This document shows positions 1-10,174 of a stretch of DNA of 64,000 nt, one piece after another. Each line of letters begins with the position of its first letter. Within the stretch, counting starts at the first letter, position 1. The position numbers and the translations under genes are program-made. Source of the DNA: Pomphorhynchus laevis (lineage: Eukaryota; Acanthocephala; Palaeacanthocephala; Echinorhynchida; Pomphorhynchidae); NCBI GenBank assembly GCA_012934845.2, contig WNNJ02000687.1, positions 62,001 through 126,000 of the forward strand, written 5' to 3'. The notes under the pieces are model-generated. The model ran no database searches, had not been told where the DNA came from, and saw only the letters and a list, made by a program, of their open reading frames with translations.

Positions 1-209
1 AGTTGTAATATATTTATATACCCGAAGAGATACATCATGACTAATTTATGAATAACCATAAATCAGATCACTTTACTGTGGCTACATATTTTGTACTATA
101 GATTTAAAAGTGTAAATATAAAAATATGGAAAACTAAATTTTTATAACTCAGTATTTTTATGAACCGATTGATAGATAATATTACAGAATAGATATTAGG
201 GGTCAACGA

Positions 210-267
210 GAGGAACTGCTTTGCAATCAAATTTCTGAAAGAGGAACTGCTTTGCAATCAAATTTCT
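210..267. repeat. Two-copy tandem repeat, 31-bp period
   Basis: A 27-nt word beginning GAGGAACTGCTTTGC occurs at 210 and again at 241, separated by GAAA. The copies are identical. It looks like a local slippage duplication in otherwise AT-rich DNA, and no function is suggested. Confidence 0.85.
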
Positions 268-524
268 CATCACATTAATCAAGCAAAACACATCAATGGG
301 CTTTATGATTTTAAAAATGTCTTATAAAGATACAGAGCAACAACGAGGCAATAGCTTGAAGTAGCTATTGCCTTCACTGCATTTTATATATTAGATAATA
401 TTAACATTTATCTTCATCTTTTAAAAATGTCGGCCATTATTCATCAACCCGACATAGCCTCGAAACCAAATACACGTTAATGATCTTATTTATTCTAAAA
501 AATAAATAAGTATTATGTTCACAC

Positions 525-945
525 ACTTGCATGGCAAATCAATTTCCGGCACAACCCTCCTTATCTATATCTTCCTGATAGCGCATCATATATGACGAGT
601 GGTCTCTCCCTAAGAAGTCATCGATCCTACCCGCTTTTCGTCCCCCATCACAACGGTAATCACGGATATCGTGCGTTCACCATCGCTGCACCACGCCTTT
701 GGAACAAACTTCCTCGAGACACAAAATCATTGACGTCGCTTAAACACTTCAAAACTTCCTTGATCACCATACTTCTTGCAAACGAACTAAAATAACACTT
801 TCAGCCACAATTAATTCAATAACTCTACATACAAGCTCAAATACTCATCGGACGTAAACTTGTCTTTTAATTTTTATAGCGGGCCTGTAAATGGTTCTAT
901 TTTACCACAAAGGCCACTCTAAATAAATTCTATTGTATTCTATGC
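525..945 (+). mobile_element. 3' remnant of a non-LTR retrotransposon (end of RT ORF and 3' UTR)
   Basis: The frame at 592-795 ends the reverse-transcriptase ORF of a LINE. It carries the tail signature RAFTIAAPRLWNKLP followed by a SLKHFK segment, which is typical of the C-terminus of CR1/L2/Jockey-like RTs. The same frame can be read back to about 525 (a PPYLY motif). After the stop, the sequence runs into a T-rich 3' UTR ending in ATTCTATTGTATTCTAT at about 940, a simple-repeat tail. Everything upstream of the last ~90 residues is missing, so this is a 5'-truncated dead copy. It does not match the other LINE families in the window closely enough to assign it to one. Confidence 0.75.
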
Positions 946-1430
946 ATAAATTTGTCTTAAAAATTTAAATTTATTTATAATAATATTTTGATGTTTTATT
1001 TTGAAATTATTTTTGTTTAAAAATAAATATATAAAGTATATTAAATATATAAAGTATATTATTAATTCAGTATATTTAATACAACTTTTTTAATTAACAC
1101 AAGCAGGAAAGTATAAACCTGATGCTTTTTAACAACCTTCGTCGGGAAGCTTAACCCGGAATGCGCCTACAACAGACGCCTAACCTCCAATAGGGCGTTT
1201 CGACCTTAGTCTACCCATCACTACAGGGTGGTCTCATCAGTGTGGCCCTGTAGCTACACAACTTCGACAGTAGTTAATCCTCAATAAACCTCTAAAAGGA
1301 ATTTGCTAAGTGCACGCTCCTCCACCGGTCGAGAAGCGTGCGCTTAGTAAAATCATTTCAGAGGTTTACTGAGGATTTGGTTTACTGGGAATTTTTTAGC
1401 GAGAGAATTTGTTTACAGAGCTGGCAATTA
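946..1430. other. AT-rich spacer containing a hairpin, no gene
   Basis: I see no coding signal. The first part is A/T-only sequence. From about 1100 the base composition is more balanced, and this part contains the inverted repeat listed separately at 1278-1375. Confidence 0.6.
1278..1375. repeat. Imperfect 41-bp inverted repeat (hairpin) with 16-nt loop
   Basis: The arms are 1278-1318 and 1335-1375. Aligning one arm to the reverse complement of the other gives 35 matches in 41 with no gap. The loop is CCTCCACCGGTCGAGA. No coding potential is seen across it. It could be a MITE remnant, a transcribed hairpin such as a small-RNA precursor, or a chance-preserved inverted duplication. The sequence alone does not decide. 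Confidence 0.8.
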
Positions 1431-1715
1431 AGTTCGTTAGAGATTATGGTAATCGGTAAAAGTCGCCCAGAAGTAGTGGATCGTAATTAGGTCTGTTAAG
1501 AGACAATCATATATGTTCACAATAATTAATACTATCGCATGTAAGTTCCAACGTTTTGAAAGTCAGGATGCCTTTGATATAAACGATAACTCCATCACCT
1601 TTACATATCTCTTTATCACTACGTATAAAGGTAAAACCATATATAGCAATTTCTTCGTCAAGTATCTCAGATTTGAGCCAAGTTTCAGTTTTAATAAGAT
1701 TGTTAACTGATTTTC
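1430..1715 (-). mobile_element. LINE endonuclease-domain fragment, degenerate
   Basis: On the minus strand the frame through 1715-1510 reads as part of an APE-type LINE endonuclease. TETWLKSEI matches the metal-binding glutamate motif usually written SESWL, and GDGVIVYIK matches the following GGGV-strand. A frame change downstream leads to LLLGDFYRLP near 1460-1440, matching the LGDFN motif with the Asn replaced. No RT follows, so only the endonuclease has survived. It reads as a separate element from the 592-795 remnant, which lies on the other strand. Confidence 0.6.
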
Positions 1716-1906
1716 CTTAAACCAAGACCACAAGTTCATCCTGCTTGTTGAAAATGCTCAATACATTTTAATACAATATCTGAAGGGGGTTATATTTGAA
1801 TTTAGATTGTAATTTTTGAAATTTGGTTGATAAGTTCCATCAATTTAAATCCTACAATTTGCAATGCAGACCATCATTAACAACCAGAGGATCAAACTTT
1901 CGGATG

Positions 1907-1908
<2 letters not shown>

Positions 1909-1967
<59 letters not shown>
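1909..1967. repeat. (TA)n microsatellite, about 29 units
   Basis: A pure alternating TA run. It is a simple-sequence repeat with no other function indicated. Confidence 0.97.
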
Positions 1968-1970
<3 letters not shown>

Positions 1971-2362
1971 CGAACTCGAGAGCCCATTGAGGCTGCTTTC
2001 AAATAAATCGTTAAACAAATCAAGAATCGAGTAACAGTAGCGATTTTTCTTTTATAGCACAATACAAGGGCTAAGCTTTCGGCGTAAAAACCTTCGTCAG
2101 AGTCTAAAAATAGAAACAATACTTGTCAAATAATGGGAAATACAATTTCAATCCATGTAGTGTGAAAATACAATGTGAATATAAATAAATAGTAAAACGA
2201 TATGTATTGCTGGGGCACTAAGGTATATGATATAATTATGATTGTTATAATTATAACAATAATTATATATTTTTTTATTACACAAAATTACATTGAACAC
2301 AAGACAAATCAAATAGTCAAATACTAGAAAGAAAGTTTGACCTCATTATAAATATATTCTAT

Positions 2363-3240
2363 CTATATCTCTTCAGACCTCTGACGACGGCATCGAAAAC
2401 ACCAAGAATTTGATTTTATTAGACCAAACCCGATCTTTCGACGTAACGTAGCGATACAATCACTGTAGTCATTGTCCCCTCTTAAGGCATGTATTGACGC
2501 TATTCTCTTAAGCAATGCATGTGACTCTCTACTGATTCCGCCAGACGATAAAAAAATAACCGGAATAAATGAAGCACGATCGACCCTAGATACTCGCTCT
2601 AAATATTTGGCCTGCTTTCTGTTGTGATGATACTCAAACAAACTATGAGGGCTTCGATTGGCATACGATGGAGCATGAACGTTATAAACGCAAATGTCTA
2701 GAAAAGACCGCTCTGTCGAATCCCCGTATAAACCACTGCATGCAACATCAAGGCGTGCATTCATATCCTTACACGTTGTTATTCTATCAAATTTGTAAGA
2801 AGACTCAACAGGAAGTAGGACCGGCTCAATTTCAATAGCCTTACATGTTGCAGATAACATACCTGCTATAATGTCGCGCATCACATTATGTCGAACAATT
2901 GTAAAGCCCCCTGTTTTGCAAGATAGTGTGTGCGATACGTTGTTAAGTTCTCCACAAGCACATTTTGTCGGAGCGTCTTTTAATTGCCATCCATATCTAG
3001 CGGCAAGCCCATCATAAAACTGATGATTATTTAGACAATACTGCCTATCTTCGCTAATCCTTGAAGATAGCCAGGTTGATGCGCCTTTTTCTGATACATG
3101 AATTAATGCATTTTTTGTGTAATTATCCAGTTCTGCAATAATCTTACTGTGTTTTAAATCGTTAAAAATCTTCTAATCACCCCGAATTCCGATATTTACC
3201 AATATTTGTTTCTCAAGTAATTCTTGTCCTACGTATCCAT
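2363..3240 (-). pseudogene. CCHC knuckle plus restriction-like endonuclease domain of the R2-like element
   Basis: Continuing the minus-strand protein past the frameshift and one TAG (3173-3175), the frame reads through AARYGWQLKDAPTKCAC, then SHTLSC and GGFTIVRHN. This is a C-x-C-x7-H-x3-C zinc knuckle of the kind found between RT and nuclease in R2-like elements. The segment 2884-2363 follows, with ARLDV, then RSFLDICVYN, then RKQAKYLERV and SFIPVIFLSSGG. The spaced Asp, Asp and Lys fit a PD-(D/E)xK-type nuclease, which in this group nicks the target DNA. Assigning catalytic residues is inference. The window holds a second broken copy of this domain near 19808-20700. Confidence 0.7.
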
Positions 3241-5236
3241 TTAACAAAGGTAAACACATTTTTTAGACCAATTCCATTCCTGGATTACCAGCTCGCAAGG
3301 ATTTAAAATCCCCATGCCTCCGCTAGATGTATGAAGTTCAACTAATTGCCTTATGTCTTCCGTAATTTCACTCATCCCCAGTATCCCCGGCAATAAGCTT
3401 TTCCGTATTTCCAATTCTAGTACTTGTAACCATGATTTTTCACATTTGCACGCACAAAAAACATATGTCCATTTATGTTGTAACGCAAAAATGAAAGCTA
3501 GATAAGTCTGTTGAGCACATGTTTCGGATATTTCCGATAAGCGTCTAACCATCTTACTCCATTTATCAACCTTATGTTCCACCCATTTCCGCTCATAGTC
3601 GCCATATCCGATTGGACACCCAAGAACTTCAGCGCCTAGGTGTGAAACTAGAATTTCACTACCCGCAAATATTGACCTTGCTATATCATTATTAGATCTA
3701 GAGATTAACTGGCATTTCTGAGTATTGATGTAAAAACCATAATACGGACCAATGTCCTTCATCATTTCAAGATATTGGTAAAGAACACCCGCCTCCCCAA
3801 TGCAAGATACATCATCTGCATACCACATCTGTTGGTCAGACGGAAATGCCTCCTTTAAACGCAATATTAAAGGAATTGTAGAAGCCGCGAATGCAACCAT
3901 AGACAGAGGATCACCCAGTGTGAACCCTTCGCGATACAATATTATATCGTCTCCTATCATCATCATAGGATCCTCCGAATACATGTTCGTTAACACATTA
4001 AGCAAAGGCGGACATACATTTTTCATGTTTGCTAGTGCCATCTTATGATTTACACAATTGAATGCATTCTTTGCGTCAATTAGAAGCATACAAGAATCAC
4101 GTTTTTCCACTGGAGATGATCGTAAACTACGTACTATGTATTCCGCTCCACATCTTTGTCCTGCGCACAATTGCATAGTACCAGCGACGCTCTGAATATG
4201 CATAGAAATTGTTTTGAGAATTACCTTTGAAATAATCCGACGATACACCTCGCCCACCCCTATGGGTCGGATTCCGTTATTCTTTGCAACTGCGATTAAC
4301 CTGGAGGCTACAAGTGCTGAAGTTGAACCTTTTGGTACAATACCCGCTACAAGTCTTCTTGTAAAACCGGCCAATGCATCAGCCAACGCCATTGAATCTC
4401 TATCAAAAGAAGTTAGCATTTGTTTCCATGTAGAGGCATCTACCCCAGAGGGCCCTGCGGAACCGCGAGTGCGTCGGGCCTCTGTAATAATACTCTCAGC
4501 ATCAATCTTGTCAAACATCACTGGATGAAATGGCAGTAAGTTAGGATGCAGACAAGTCATCACACCTTCTTCATATACGCGATCTCCTTCTGGATGTTTG
4601 CTTTCCAGCAACTGTCGTACGGTTGAAGATCCTATGAAATCATCAGGATTCAGATATGATCCACCTGAAGCGTCTTCCAAAGATTTTATTGCTGCTTTGG
4701 TATCACCATTTTGCATAGAGCGTCTAAACGCTACTTTCCAATCAATCTGAGCTTGAATACACTCTCTCCTTTTTCTAGTCGATTGTAGATAACGAGCTTC
4801 AGCTATAAGCTCACTACAATTATCGGAATTCCACCTCTCGATACGCCTTTTCATAGCCTGTCTTATCAAACTAACCTTCCTGGACTTTAATCTTTGAAGA
4901 ATGCATTGACTCACTATTGTGACTTTTTGCAGTGCACTACCATCATCCGTATCCAAACAGGCTTCCTTTATCAACTGCGTCAAGACATTGATGAATAACC
5001 TACTTTCATTGCACCTCGGCAAATTAAATTGATTCGGTTTCCATTTTGAAATTTCTTCATAAACTGATCCTAACACAAATTCGTTAGCATGCCCACCCAT
5101 ACTGGGCATTGTGCCATTTATATTGTATAAAACTTCGGAACTCACGCTATTACTCTGAACAACCAATGTATTTTTATTGCAACAATTTGGGGCAGCGCAG
5201 TTAAAACATCGTTTATTACTCTTTGCACAGCGACAA
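3241..5236 (-). CDS. Reverse transcriptase region of the R2-like element
   Basis: The longest open segment in the window (641 aa from 5166, extendable in frame to 5236). Upstream of the first Met-like codon (TTG) the frame is Cys-rich (CCKGCRCAK, RCFNC), resembling a small zinc-binding patch. RT motifs in order are RPIGVGEVYRR, LLIDAKNAFNCVNH (catalytic Asp of motif A), GFTLGDPLSM (motif B, with LGDPL instead of the common PQGS), MWYADDV (catalytic YADD) and YGFYINTQKCQLI (motif D). All three catalytic Asp residues are present. The open frame closes at 3241 because of a one-base shift in an A-run. In the neighbouring frame the protein continues MCLPLLNGYVGQE. Start uncertain: the 5' part of the element is missing. 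Confidence 0.8.
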
Positions 5237-5370
5237 CCTTTGCAACAATAATTATAATTATAATATGATTATAATTATAATATAATACAATAATTATAAT
5301 TTATGATATAATTTATATAATTTATAATTATAATACAATAATTATAATTATAATATGAATTACTATATAT
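5237..5370. repeat. AT-rich microsatellite (ATAATT-type)
   Basis: Imperfect repeats of ATAATTATA-like words. They directly abut the 5' end of the R2-like element. Similar words occur at 2227-2270 beyond its 3' end. Confidence 0.9.
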
Positions 5371-5430
5371 ATTGTAATTATCTTTTGATAGCAAACTTTA
5401 TGTTGATTCGTTGCTACCCATTATAAAAAC

Positions 5431-5589
5431 ATGTCGCAATATTATTTAACGTACAGCAGCATTACTCAAATACTTATGCAACCTTATGCTAAAGGTTCTT
5501 ATCGTAGTTTCCTAAAACCATTAAAAACATATGGTGATTCTCTGTGGAACAAGTGGAGACCGCTTAAAAAACGGAAATATAAATCATAA
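5431..5589 (+). CDS. Short open frame, 52 aa, unrecognised
   Basis: An ATG at 5431 opens a frame that ends in TAA at 5587-5589. The protein is basic at its end (LKKRKYKS) and has several Tyr and Trp residues, with no motif I recognise. It sits between a microsatellite and the 3' end of a decayed LINE. It may be a relic of an unidentified element or chance. No promoter or splice signal supports expression. Confidence 0.25.
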   Translation: MSQYYLTYSSITQILMQPYAKGSYRSFLKPLKTYGDSLWNKWRPLKKRKYKS

Positions 5590-5599
5590 TAATAAAGAT

Positions 5600-8500
5600 T
5601 TTTTAATAACAGAACAAAACAGGATTTAAATATGTAATACATGCATAAATAAAAATGTCATTGTAGAAAAATACGGCAATAAAAAACGATTTCAACTGAG
5701 TAATTTTCTTATAATAACGGGCAAAGAGGACCAGATCCCTCTAACTTACACCAGTGCGCAACCTTTCGTTTGAACCACTCAAGGTATCTCACTCACCTGA
5801 GGGTCCAGTCGAGGAGAACAATGCTGGGTAATCGCGAGGTGAGTAACAATGGCGAGGAAACCTTATTATTTGCTCTGGAGGACGTCCTCTAGAAATTAAG
5901 AGTAATTTCGAGATTGCCCAGGTTCCCCAGAGGCGCACCTGAGCTTTCTCACTAAATGACAGATTCTGGGCCCGTTTCAGGCCCATCTAGCTTTCCTCAG
6001 TACACTTTTGAATTTAATCAACTATGATCCGGTCGACCATTTAACCGTAATGAGACACCCCAGGTATTTTAGTCGATGTGTAAAAGAGGGGAGTGGTTGA
6101 TTGTTCAATATGGAAGAGAGGGCTGAGTGATAGTCTTTAGTTTTTTGTCACAGTGGCACCATTAAAAACAATCACCTGCAATTTAGAGGAGTTGAGAATA
6201 AGATGGGGAGTGGATAACTGGTCTTTTAATCTTGAAAAGAAGCGGCTGATGCCTGAGAATACAACTATTAACATGCGTCCAGAAAACAGGGCGGTGGTAT
6301 CATCAGCATATATCACTAGATGTTGATCGCGTTTAAATGTCTTAGAGTATGATATAAGCAGTAAGATATAATATAGGAGAAAGTGGGGAACCTTGAGGCA
6401 CACCTGTGATAGGGTAGAACTGACGAACATCAAGGTAATATTCATAAAAGAATCGATTTGTGTACAATAGTATCTCCACCCTGTTAACAATTCTCACAAG
6501 CAAATCGAGAGATCTGAGAGCAAAGATAAAAAAGGGAATTAAAATGTAATCAAATGCAGCGGAAAATCAAGGAAAACAACCACAACGAGGTGATAACAGT
6601 TGTCCTGACTGAACCGGTGCACCTCACCAGCAGCCGAATGGATCAAGTGATCTTTGGCAAACCCATGGAAACTTGGTGAAATTAAGTTACGCCTACTTAG
6701 ATGGTTGTGGATTCTAACTCAAGCGCCTTTTCGTAAATGGAGATGAGGGAGTTTTGTAGTGAAATAGATCGCATATCTTTAGGGCATGATATAGCTTTTT
6801 TCTTTGCTAAAAATATTCTGCGGCTAATATTAATGATGGTCATATCGGATAGTGAAGCTAACAGCATAGTGGTGGCGACTTCTCTTCTCTCATCAACTGT
6901 CAATAACTGACAGACACGAGTAAAGAGTGGGGAATAGGATCAAGACGTGCCCGGAAGTGGACCCCAGGCGTTCAGAATATCGGTAACCGATAAATCCCGG
7001 CTAATGAAGTTTCCCCTAGGAGGGGCCTGGTTGGGGAGATTGACTGGGTCCATACTTATGTAGAGTTAGTGACTCCTCAAAAACTTCGTCAAGACCTATA
7101 CTGCCAATCCAACCTGATGCCCTCCCCTTCCAGCAGACAAACTTCTTCTTAAATATATTTCAGAAGGAAGACTGATATGTATTAAGACTTTCAACGCTCG
7201 CTATATCTCTACTCAGCTAAAACCTATATATAGTGCTCCAGTATTCTTCCGCGAGAGCCTGTTTTAGGGAAACAGAAATATTAGGAAGATTTAGCGTTTT
7301 AGCTAGTACCTTAAGTTTCGTTAAAGTGGGATTAAATAAACGACTTTTTATAGGTGGTCGGAAGTATCGCAGTATCTTGCGAAGAGAAATAGGAATTATA
7401 TGGGGTCAGACTCGCATTTTCTACGACTGAGAAGTGTCGGATCGCTGACTGGAAGAAATTACTCTTACGAGATTAAAATGAAACGTCCTCCTTAGTAGCG
7501 TGTCTTCCTCTAACCGCCAGCGATGTAAATTATGCGAGGTGGATAATTGTTGGCCCGACTGCTCAATACAGGTAGGCTTTAGCAGTCACTTCTCGTTTAG
7601 CAATATTATGCCGAAGAGTGAATTTGTTTTTTCCAATGAAAGGTAGGGGCTGATGGTTTATGTTTATAATACACGTTCCTAGATCTGGGAAGTGCTGCAT
7701 TAATCCAATGACTAGTTATGTCGTTGAAGTCATTAAGTAATATGTCATAGCCGCTACCCAATAAACAGTCCATGATGTTACGGTTTTTGTGGATCTCTCC
7801 CGATCAAATATAGATATTTGCTATACTGATGCGTTTACCGTTCTTATAAGACATAACTGGACAAGAGTAGTTTAATAGGAGGGATGATCTTAAGTAGAAT
7901 GGCATTTAACTAAGGTTAAAAGATCTTGAGAAGAAGATGAATGGCGTGGGGTAATGTAAGGAGTAAAGTGAAAGGATATTTGCTTTAGAATAAACCTAGT
8001 AATGCTTTGGGGAGACCGGATTGATCTATTTTCTTATAAAACTATAACATCTGCATCTCGACCAGATAAAATGCTAAGGCAGAAGCACCTCCCGAATTCC
8101 ACTGAAAGACGTTCGGCAAAGGTTCGGAATTATTTTCCATGTAAAGGTCGAAATATAATGGACAGCGGAAATAATCTGGGCTGCAGGAGAGCTGGTAATG
8201 GTGACCATTTTCTAACCGGAAGGTATTTAGTGCCGTTTCTGGTAAGTTTTAAATCCGTGCATTTTTTTGACCATGTAGGATGCTGTAAACCGCAGTTAAT
8301 GCAACAGGCTACAGTACTGCATGACAGAAAACGTTTGTTTTCTTTTAATGCGCATAGCCCACAACACTTCTCAATACGACATGATGAGCTCCAGTGCCCC
8401 ACACATGATGATTGTTGCAATGGGGGTAAGCCAAATTGTTGGATTATATGTTCTGGATCTTCATATTATACCACAAGAAGAGGTTAAAAGCCGATTTCGA

Positions 8501-9000
8501 AAGAAGGGCATTTTCCTCTGTTGTGGAGCGAATGCTATGGGTAAAGAGGTGTCCCCTTTATCCTTGATGAAACTGAGGTCTGAGATATTGTACATTTTAT
8601 CCAGTGCCGTAATGTCGGCCGTATTTACCTCAGGCGTGATATTCGTGATTTTAATTGTTGCCAGGATTGGCATGTAGGTAACTGTGGCTTTATGAGCCAG
8701 ATGGTCCTTAGCGAACTTTATGTATTCATTGGCGAGGTCGGATGTCATGAATGAACTACGGTAATTGATCCGGCTAGTCTAGTAAAGTTAAGTATATCTA
8801 TGATTTTGTATCTAGTGACGAAGGTTCGCAAAAGTTCGTCAAAATATTTGTTCCTTGAAAGTGGAATAATGTGCTACGGAGATTAGGAAAGCTAGCTTCT
8901 TCACTTGTGGAAGCTCGGTAGAAACATCACCTTCTTTATTTTCCATAATTAAAACTTCACTAATCTTAATTGAGTCGTTCGAAATGTTCTTTTTAGACAA
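5600..9000 (-). mobile_element. Family B non-LTR retrotransposon copy, heavily decayed
   Basis: Pieces in four or more frames line up, in order, with the better-preserved family B copies at 22939-25703 and 60320-63900. The C-terminal RT tail is at 5986-5789 (QVRLWGTWAIS, SRGRPPEQ), the RT core at 6490-6137 (IYADDTTALFSG, YADD intact), an RT N-terminal piece at 6903-6697 (ISRRIFLAKKK, SISLQNSLISIYEKAL), endonuclease remnants between about 7600 and 8100, and ORF1 from 8130 upwards. Many stops and shifts make this the oldest-looking of the three copies. Family B has two ORFs and an APE-type endonuclease, which suggests the I/Jockey/R1 part of the LINE tree. Confidence 0.75.
8130..8748 (-). pseudogene. 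Family B ORF1 (Gag-like) remnant with zinc knuckle
   Basis: The minus frame at 8748-8461 reads ILATIKITNITPEV, then DITALDKMYNISDL, an RRM-like or matrix-like stretch. The same order (ILAILKVSNLP, then DIELLKETFKISNF) recurs in the copy at 60360-60577. After a frame change, 8420-8130 holds CCINCGLQHPTWSKKC, a CX2C-x-H-x-C knuckle that matches CSNCGGSHPAWSRKC in the other copy. Such ORF1 proteins coat LINE RNA. The frame is broken and will not yield a full protein. Confidence 0.65.
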
Positions 9001-9719
9001 ATTTGTAGAGAATTCCTGGAATTTGCAGACATTTCAGTGTTAATTTTCAAATCGATTGAACCACCTCAAACACTGCTTAATATTTATGCGACGATACTTG
9101 ATGTATTAGTCATTAAATATATGAAAATATATATTTAAATGATTAAAATATATTTAAATGGTTAAAATTAATCATTTACCACTTTTGCCGATTTACCAAA
9201 ATTAATGTATTAAATATTAATAAAAATAAATTTTAGATCACCAAACGTCATGCTTTTTGGAAATACTAATTTTATTAAATTAATAATGACAGACAAATTT
9301 AAATCATTAAAAGTAAATTTCGATTTATTTTTCTTTTATTTTCAAAAATAAAAGTGTCTTCTTTTATTTGTTATTATTGCATGACAAATTTCTGAGCAGT
9401 GCTCAAGTTGTATTATATTGATTAAAGATAAAAAAGTATTAAATAGGAGCACTGAATTACAGCGTAGTAGCTTTTTTATTCTGTTTTATGTGATTTAAGA
9501 TATTTTGCTTTCACTCAAACGATTTAATCGATTCACAAACCGTGGTCGAAATGTCTGCTTCTTTTAAAATCTTGTTATTTCACTAAATAAACGTTTTGAG
9601 TACTTTCGAAGTGATCGTGATCTGAGGAGAAATATTTTCCACAAATCTGATTATGAATATGCAATATATACCAATCTAAACAAATTTCTCTACAATCAAA
9701 TAATGCCCGAATCGAATGG
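9000..9719. other. AT-rich spacer, no feature recognised
   Basis: Short A/T-rich words and many stops in every frame. I see no RNA gene, repeat unit or ORF that I can support. Confidence 0.5.
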
Positions 9720-9855
9720 AATCCCAATGTCTGAAGCTTCTCGTTATATGATAGACGAGATTGATTGGTTCATTGTTCGGCGTAATAATTTTTCTAACAA
9801 GTTATACTAACGTCTAGTCTTGAGATTCAGACAATGAGACGCGAATAGAAAATGG
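9720..9855. repeat. Left copy of a ~136-bp direct repeat flanking the gypsy element
   Basis: Starts ATCCCAATGTCTGAAGC and runs to GACGCGAATAG. It recurs at 16012-16147 with a handful of substitutions. Both copies lie outside the LTRs, at different distances from them (16 bp on the left, 77 bp on the right). They are therefore neither LTR sequence nor a normal target-site duplication. Confidence 0.85.
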
Positions 9856-9871
9856 CTGAGAATGTGGGTAT

Positions 9872-9943
9872 TTGAACCGAGGCGAACAACAACAAAAGGC
9901 TTTATGCGAACATCTGAAAACATAACATATAAATATCAGTACA
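9872..9943 (-). repeat. 3' LTR of the gypsy element (72 bp)
   Basis: In element orientation it begins TGTACTGATATT and ends CTCGGTTCAA, with the TG...CA type of ends. It is identical to the copy at 15863-15934. A purine tract GGGAGAA lies immediately before it and is the plus-strand primer (PPT). The stop codon of pol lies inside this LTR (9936-9938). Confidence 0.88.
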
Positions 9944-10174
9944 TTCTCCCAACGATATAATCAGACAAATAGTTCGGTGATCGACGCATACGTGTCGATC
10001 GTCGAAATTCCATTGACGGGATCTGCTGTAGATCTACTTGTTGCTCTTGACAATCGTGAACTTTATTCAGATCATAATTCTCATTAGGTATATGCGACGC
10101 TGAGCTTGTAGCACTGTTATTTGAATCCACCTATGTTTGTAAATTGTGGATATCCGGAGTAAACATTGCAGGGG
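9936..10174 (-). pseudogene. C-terminal tail of gypsy Pol
   Basis: After pol stops at 10175 because of a one-base shift near an A-run (rc CATATCTCAAAATTGCC), the original frame continues through PDGRLTPAMF. It meets one TAG just before VDSNNS and then runs openly to 9936 (RRSTRMRRSPNYLSDY, the basic tail typical of gypsy Pol). The stop is a TGA within the 3' LTR. In the ancestral element the Pol C-terminus, the polypurine tract and the LTR start therefore overlapped. Confidence 0.7.

Larger units (their letters stand above)
2345..5236 (-). mobile_element. R2-like (RLE-type) non-LTR retrotransposon, 5'-truncated, nearly intact
   Basis: Read on the minus strand, one long protein can be followed from the AT repeat at 5236 to the stop at 2363. 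The order is Cys-rich N-terminal patch, RT, CCHC knuckle, restriction-like nuclease, which is the architecture of R2/R4/NeSL-type elements that carry no APE endonuclease. Two lesions interrupt it: a one-base shift in the A-run at 3257-3267, and a TAG at 3173-3175. Both ends lie in AT-rich microsatellite DNA (2227-2270 and 5237-5370) sharing an ATAATTATAAT-type word. This hints at insertion into such repeats, as known for some R4/Dong-like elements. The clade was not determined. Confidence 0.8.

Noticed and set aside
1907-2119. 70-aa minus-strand frame with (YI)n
   Set aside because: Product of the (TA)n microsatellite.
3800-4528. Plus-strand open frames within 3800-4528
   Set aside because: Antisense shadows of the R2-like RT.
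8321-8677. 118-aa plus-strand open frame
   Set aside because: It is antisense to the family B ORF1 remnant, whose zinc knuckle and RRM-like stretch explain this sequence.
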